A DNA stretch of 50,390 nt from contig CAYOOT010000013.1 in assembly GCA_964405665.1 (NCBI GenBank), positions 1 to 50,390 of the forward strand, read 5' to 3'. Shown here one piece after another: positions 48,305 to 50,390 of the stretch. The translations under genes were made by a program, and so were the position numbers. The notes beneath the pieces are model-generated. The model was given only the letters and a program-made list of their open reading frames with translations, had not been told where the DNA came from and made no database searches. The DNA comes from CAYOOT01 sp964405665. Its GTDB lineage: Bacteria; Bdellovibrionota_C; UBA2361; SZUA-149; CAZDWZ01. Within the stretch, counting starts at the first letter, position 1; each line of letters begins with the position of its first letter.

Positions 48305-49090
48305 CTATTTTGATTTAAGTGCTACTTTTTTCATTTTTTCATGAAAATTTAGCACTGTTTTATAGGCTTCGTTAATTCTTGTTATTCTGTTAATTGCAGC
48401 GGAAACAAAGGTTTCTCCGAGATTGGCCATTTTAGGCAGGTTTAAATTATCAATGGTTTCTTTCCAGACCTCCGTGGCAACATCTAGCCCGGCGGTACTG
48501 GATAGTCCAAGAACAGTTAAAGCCCTTGTTACTTCATCAACGGAAATATGTTGATCCTGGGCGGTAGTAATCAGTTCATCAATTGAACCTTCTGTTATTT
48601 TTCCAACTAAAGTTTCTGCTCCGGAAAAACTTAATAATTTTTTTAAATGTGGATGAATTTTTTCATCAATGGCATTTCCTGCAATTTCCAATCGGCTATT
48701 TCTATCAGCCAGGACTTGTTTGAAAATAGAGGTGGCTCTTTGATCAGTTAATTCTAACTTTTTTGCCATCGCACTTAGATAAGTTGCTTCTTGGGCCGAA
48801 ACAAAACGATCAGAAGCTACTACGTCACAAACAATGCGAAAAACTAAAGGAGTTACTTCTTGAGCTTCCGCTCCCAGGAGTGTCAATAAATCCTTGCATT
48901 CTTGAAACATATTAAAGTTTCCGAAATCATCTTCTAAGGCAGCTCCGACATCGGCAATCAATTCCTCCATGCCGATCTTATCCAGGGTGATGGCAACTTT
49001 TTCTCTTTCTTTTTTGCTTAAGGAACCATCAATACTCATTGCTCCGACAATTAATCTTGCAATGTGCTGATTTTGTTTTGCTGAACTCAT
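48305..49090 (-). CDS. TerB-like protein
   Basis: 261 aa, all-helical. The N-terminal 130 residues show the TerB layout of two acidic-helix modules: IARLIVGAMSIDGSLSKKER and VCDVVASDRFVSAQEATYL, each with the conserved Asp-Gly/Asp-x-x pattern of metal-binding TerB repeats. TerB is named for tellurite resistance but the fold is a general metal-linked adaptor in stress and envelope systems. The C-terminus (INRITRINEAYKTVLNF) recalls the end of a J domain, as in TerB-DnaJ proteins, but no HPD motif is present. No other ter genes are nearby. A terminator follows after 170 nt. Confidence 0.7.
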   Translation of the reverse strand: MSSAKQNQHIARLIVGAMSIDGSLSKKEREKVAITLDKIGMEELIADVGAALEDDFGNFNMFQECKDLLTLLGAEAQEVTPLVFRIVCDVVASDRFVSAQEATYLSAMAKKLELTDQRATSIFKQVLADRNSRLEIAGNAIDEKIHPHLKKLLSFSGAETLVGKITEGSIDELITTAQDQHISVDEVTRALTVLGLSSTAGLDVATEVWKETIDNLNLPKMANLGETFVSAAINRITRINEAYKTVLNFHEKMKKVALKSK

Positions 49091-49141
49091 AAATAAAACC
49101 CATAGTTTTTTTAAAAGTTATGTCACGCCGAGGCGTACGCT

Positions 49142-49162
49142 AAGGTGGATTAAATCCACCTT
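49142..49162. terminator. Short perfect hairpin, possible terminator
   Basis: AAGGTGGAT, loop TAA, ATCCACCTT, followed on the plus strand by TTATT. It lies between the MDR gene end (49203, minus) and the TerB-like start (49090, minus). On the minus strand it has no T-run, so a terminator role is only weakly supported. Confidence 0.3.
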
Positions 49163-49202
49163 TTATTCTAATGTTATGGAACCTTATAGTAAAAAAGTAT
49201 CA

Positions 49203-50240
49203 TTAGGGAACGAGCAAAATTTTTCCAAACTGCCTGCCTGTTTGCAGGGCTTTATAAGCTTCTTTCCCTTCTTTTAAAGGTATTTCAGAATTGATTAAAA
49301 TAGGGTTTAAATTATTCCAAGCGAAATTAATCGCATTTTCTGCATCGCTTTGACTACCCATTGTGGAGCCCAGAATTGAGATTTGTTTGGAAAAGATCAA
49401 TCTGTTATCCAAGGTTAATTCCGGACCGGAAGTATTTCCCACAGTGATCATTCTACCCCCTCTTTTAAGAGCTAAGATTGATTGCAGATAGGTTTTAGCT
49501 CCCACATTATCAACAACAATATCGACTCCTTTTCCTTGAGTAATTTTCTTTACTTCTTTGTGCCAATCGGGGAATTTTAGATAATTAATTGTAAAATCAG
49601 CCCCCAATTTTTTTGCTTTATTTTCTTTTTCTTCAGAACTTGTAAGGGCAATAACTTGCGTACCAAGCTTTTTTGCAAGAATAATGGCAAAGCTGTTTAA
49701 TCCGCCACCTGCTCCAACAATCAAAACACTTTCATTTTTTTTGGCTTGCGCTCTTTTAATTAACATTCTCCAGGCAGTTGTTGCAACAAGTAAAGGCGCC
49801 GCTGCTTGTGAGAAGTTTAAATTTTCAGGAATTTTAATCCCTGTGTGAGCTGGTGCCAGAACATATTCGGCAAAGCCGCCGCGTAGTTGTTCTCCAAATA
49901 TTTTGTACTCGGGACTTAGACTATCTTCATCATTTTTTGTGAATTCGTCATGATAATTTGCCGGAATAAAACCAGGAGTTAATGCAACTCTGTCGCCAAT
50001 GATTAAATTTCTAACTTCCGTACCGATTGCAACAACTTCGCCTGCGATATCAGCGCCTCCGATATGGGGGAATTTTAGTTTCAGAGCAGGCCAGCCCTGA
50101 AGAACCCAAAGATCCAAGTGATTAATGGCGCAGGCCTTAACTTTTAAGAGAATTTCATTATTTTTAGGTTTTTCTTCAGCAATTTCCCCGTATTCTAAAT
50201 TCTCAATAGAGCCGTGATTTTTAAAAAAAAGCGCTTTCAT
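49203..50240 (-). CDS. Zinc-independent MDR oxidoreductase (quinone reductase-like)
   Basis: 345 aa medium-chain dehydrogenase/reductase. The GroES-like N-domain shows ACAINHLDLWVLQGWP and PHIGGADIAGEVVAIG, and the NAD(P)-binding domain has VLIVGAGGGLNSFAIILAKKLG and DIVVDNVGAKTYLQS. The catalytic zinc ligands and the four-Cys structural zinc loop of alcohol dehydrogenases are absent: the loop region reads GFIPANYHDEFTKNDEDSLS. The closest zinc-type relatives have a CG.C..C....C cluster before EYKI.GE, so this looks like a former zinc enzyme that lost both metals. Probably a quinone/enoyl reductase. Substrate unknown. Confidence 0.85.
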   Translation of the reverse strand: MKALFFKNHGSIENLEYGEIAEEKPKNNEILLKVKACAINHLDLWVLQGWPALKLKFPHIGGADIAGEVVAIGTEVRNLIIGDRVALTPGFIPANYHDEFTKNDEDSLSPEYKIFGEQLRGGFAEYVLAPAHTGIKIPENLNFSQAAAPLLVATTAWRMLIKRAQAKKNESVLIVGAGGGLNSFAIILAKKLGTQVIALTSSEEKENKAKKLGADFTINYLKFPDWHKEVKKITQGKGVDIVVDNVGAKTYLQSILALKRGGRMITVGNTSGPELTLDNRLIFSKQISILGSTMGSQSDAENAINFAWNNLNPILINSEIPLKEGKEAYKALQTGRQFGKILLVP

Positions 50241-50276
50241 CTGAATTTTTTAGCCCTTTGACCAAAAGTATCTATT

Positions 50277-50304
50277 TTGCTAGTTTCTCGATTCCTTATA
50301 TCAT
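50277..50304 (+). promoter_or_regulatory. Probable promoter of tRNA-Thr
   Basis: TTGCTA (50277-50282), 16-nt spacer, TATCAT (50299-50304). Transcription would start about 4 nt before the tRNA. Confidence 0.35.
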
Positions 50305-50314
50305 ACCTTTTTGC

Positions 50315-50387
50315 GCTGGCGTAGCTCAATTGGTAGAGCAACTGATTTGTAATCAGTAGGTTGCGGGTTCAAGTCCCATCGCCAGCT
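50315..50387 (+). tRNA. tRNA-Thr (anticodon UGU)
   Basis: 73 nt with GCTGGCG/CGCCAGC acceptor stem, GCTC/GAGC D-stem, ACTGA/TCAGT anticodon stem around loop TTTGTAA (anticodon TGT, reads ACA), and GCGGG/CCCAT T-stem with one C-A mismatch at positions 50-64. Discriminator base T. CCA is not encoded. The window ends 3 nt after it. Its 3' half plus these 3 nt is repeated at 19028-19071. Confidence 0.95.
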
Positions 50388-50390
50388 TCT

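Noticed and set aside
19028..50390. Region between the tRNA-Thr fragment and tRNA-Thr as one integrated island
   Set aside because: It holds many core genes (ileS, lspA, ddl, murF, folP) and no integrase, so it is not an island as a whole.

Overview
The window is AT-rich DNA (about one third GC by eye) from a Gram-negative (diderm) bacterium. Evidence for an outer membrane is indirect but consistent: several lipoprotein signal peptides, lspA, an OmpA/Pal-type peptidoglycan-binding lipoprotein, an ArnT-like glycosyltransferase and a Tad pilus. The genome is free-living in character (argG, folP/pabC, ddl, murF, kup, ileS). The mix (Tad pilus, ChpT-like phosphotransferase, long eukaryote-type IleRS, glycine-zipper lipoproteins, low GC) would fit a Bdellovibrionota/Oligoflexia-like or other deltaproteobacterium-like lineage, but taxonomy cannot be fixed from this sequence.

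Layout. (1) 80-12715, minus strand: one tightly packed Tad/Flp pilus operon. In transcription order it encodes a TadZ ATPase with a pilin-like C-terminus, a Flp-like pilin, CpaB, the CpaF/TadA ATPase, TadB, TadC, three TadE/TadG-like pseudopilins and a hybrid histidine kinase. One pseudopilin is 959 aa and carries a degenerate M15-peptidase-like domain. A small ChpT-like histidine phosphotransferase candidate is divergent at 13026. No secretin, prepilin peptidase or TadD is in the window. (2) 13700-15030: a Y1 (HuH) transposase of the REP-associated type flanked by inverted copies of a 19-23 bp repeat. The same repeat recurs as two short transposase-less pairs at 19824-19953 and 26605-26746. 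(3) 15057-23635: surE, secreted and lipoprotein hypotheticals, argG, a VanX-type D-Ala-D-Ala dipeptidase, a proline iminopeptidase-like hydrolase and a GH114-like secreted protein. (4) 23729-31055, minus strand: murF-ddl, DoxX, alpha/beta hydrolase, TIGR01777 epimerase and kup. (5) 31159-33819: small membrane proteins, an EVE protein and a DeaD-like protein that has lost its ATPase domain. (6) 33835-43005, plus strand: WD40-like lipoprotein, ileS-lspA, three glycine-zipper lipoproteins and an ArnT-like transferase. (7) 43054-50387: folP-pabC, a membrane protein/ribbon-helix-helix/RNase H overlapping trio, a toxin-antitoxin-like nucleotidyltransferase pair, an ABC-ATPase remnant, a TerB-like protein, a zinc-less MDR oxidoreductase and tRNA-Thr(UGU).

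The most unusual material is in the Tad operon: an ATPase-pilin fusion carrying an internal prepilin-type cleavage motif, and a giant pseudopilin with a D-Ala-D-Ala-peptidase-like fold whose zinc site is altered. Also notable are the REP-like repeat family with its probable transposase, a 44-bp copy of the tRNA-Thr 3' half lying behind argG, and the ATPase-less DeaD/EVE gene pair.
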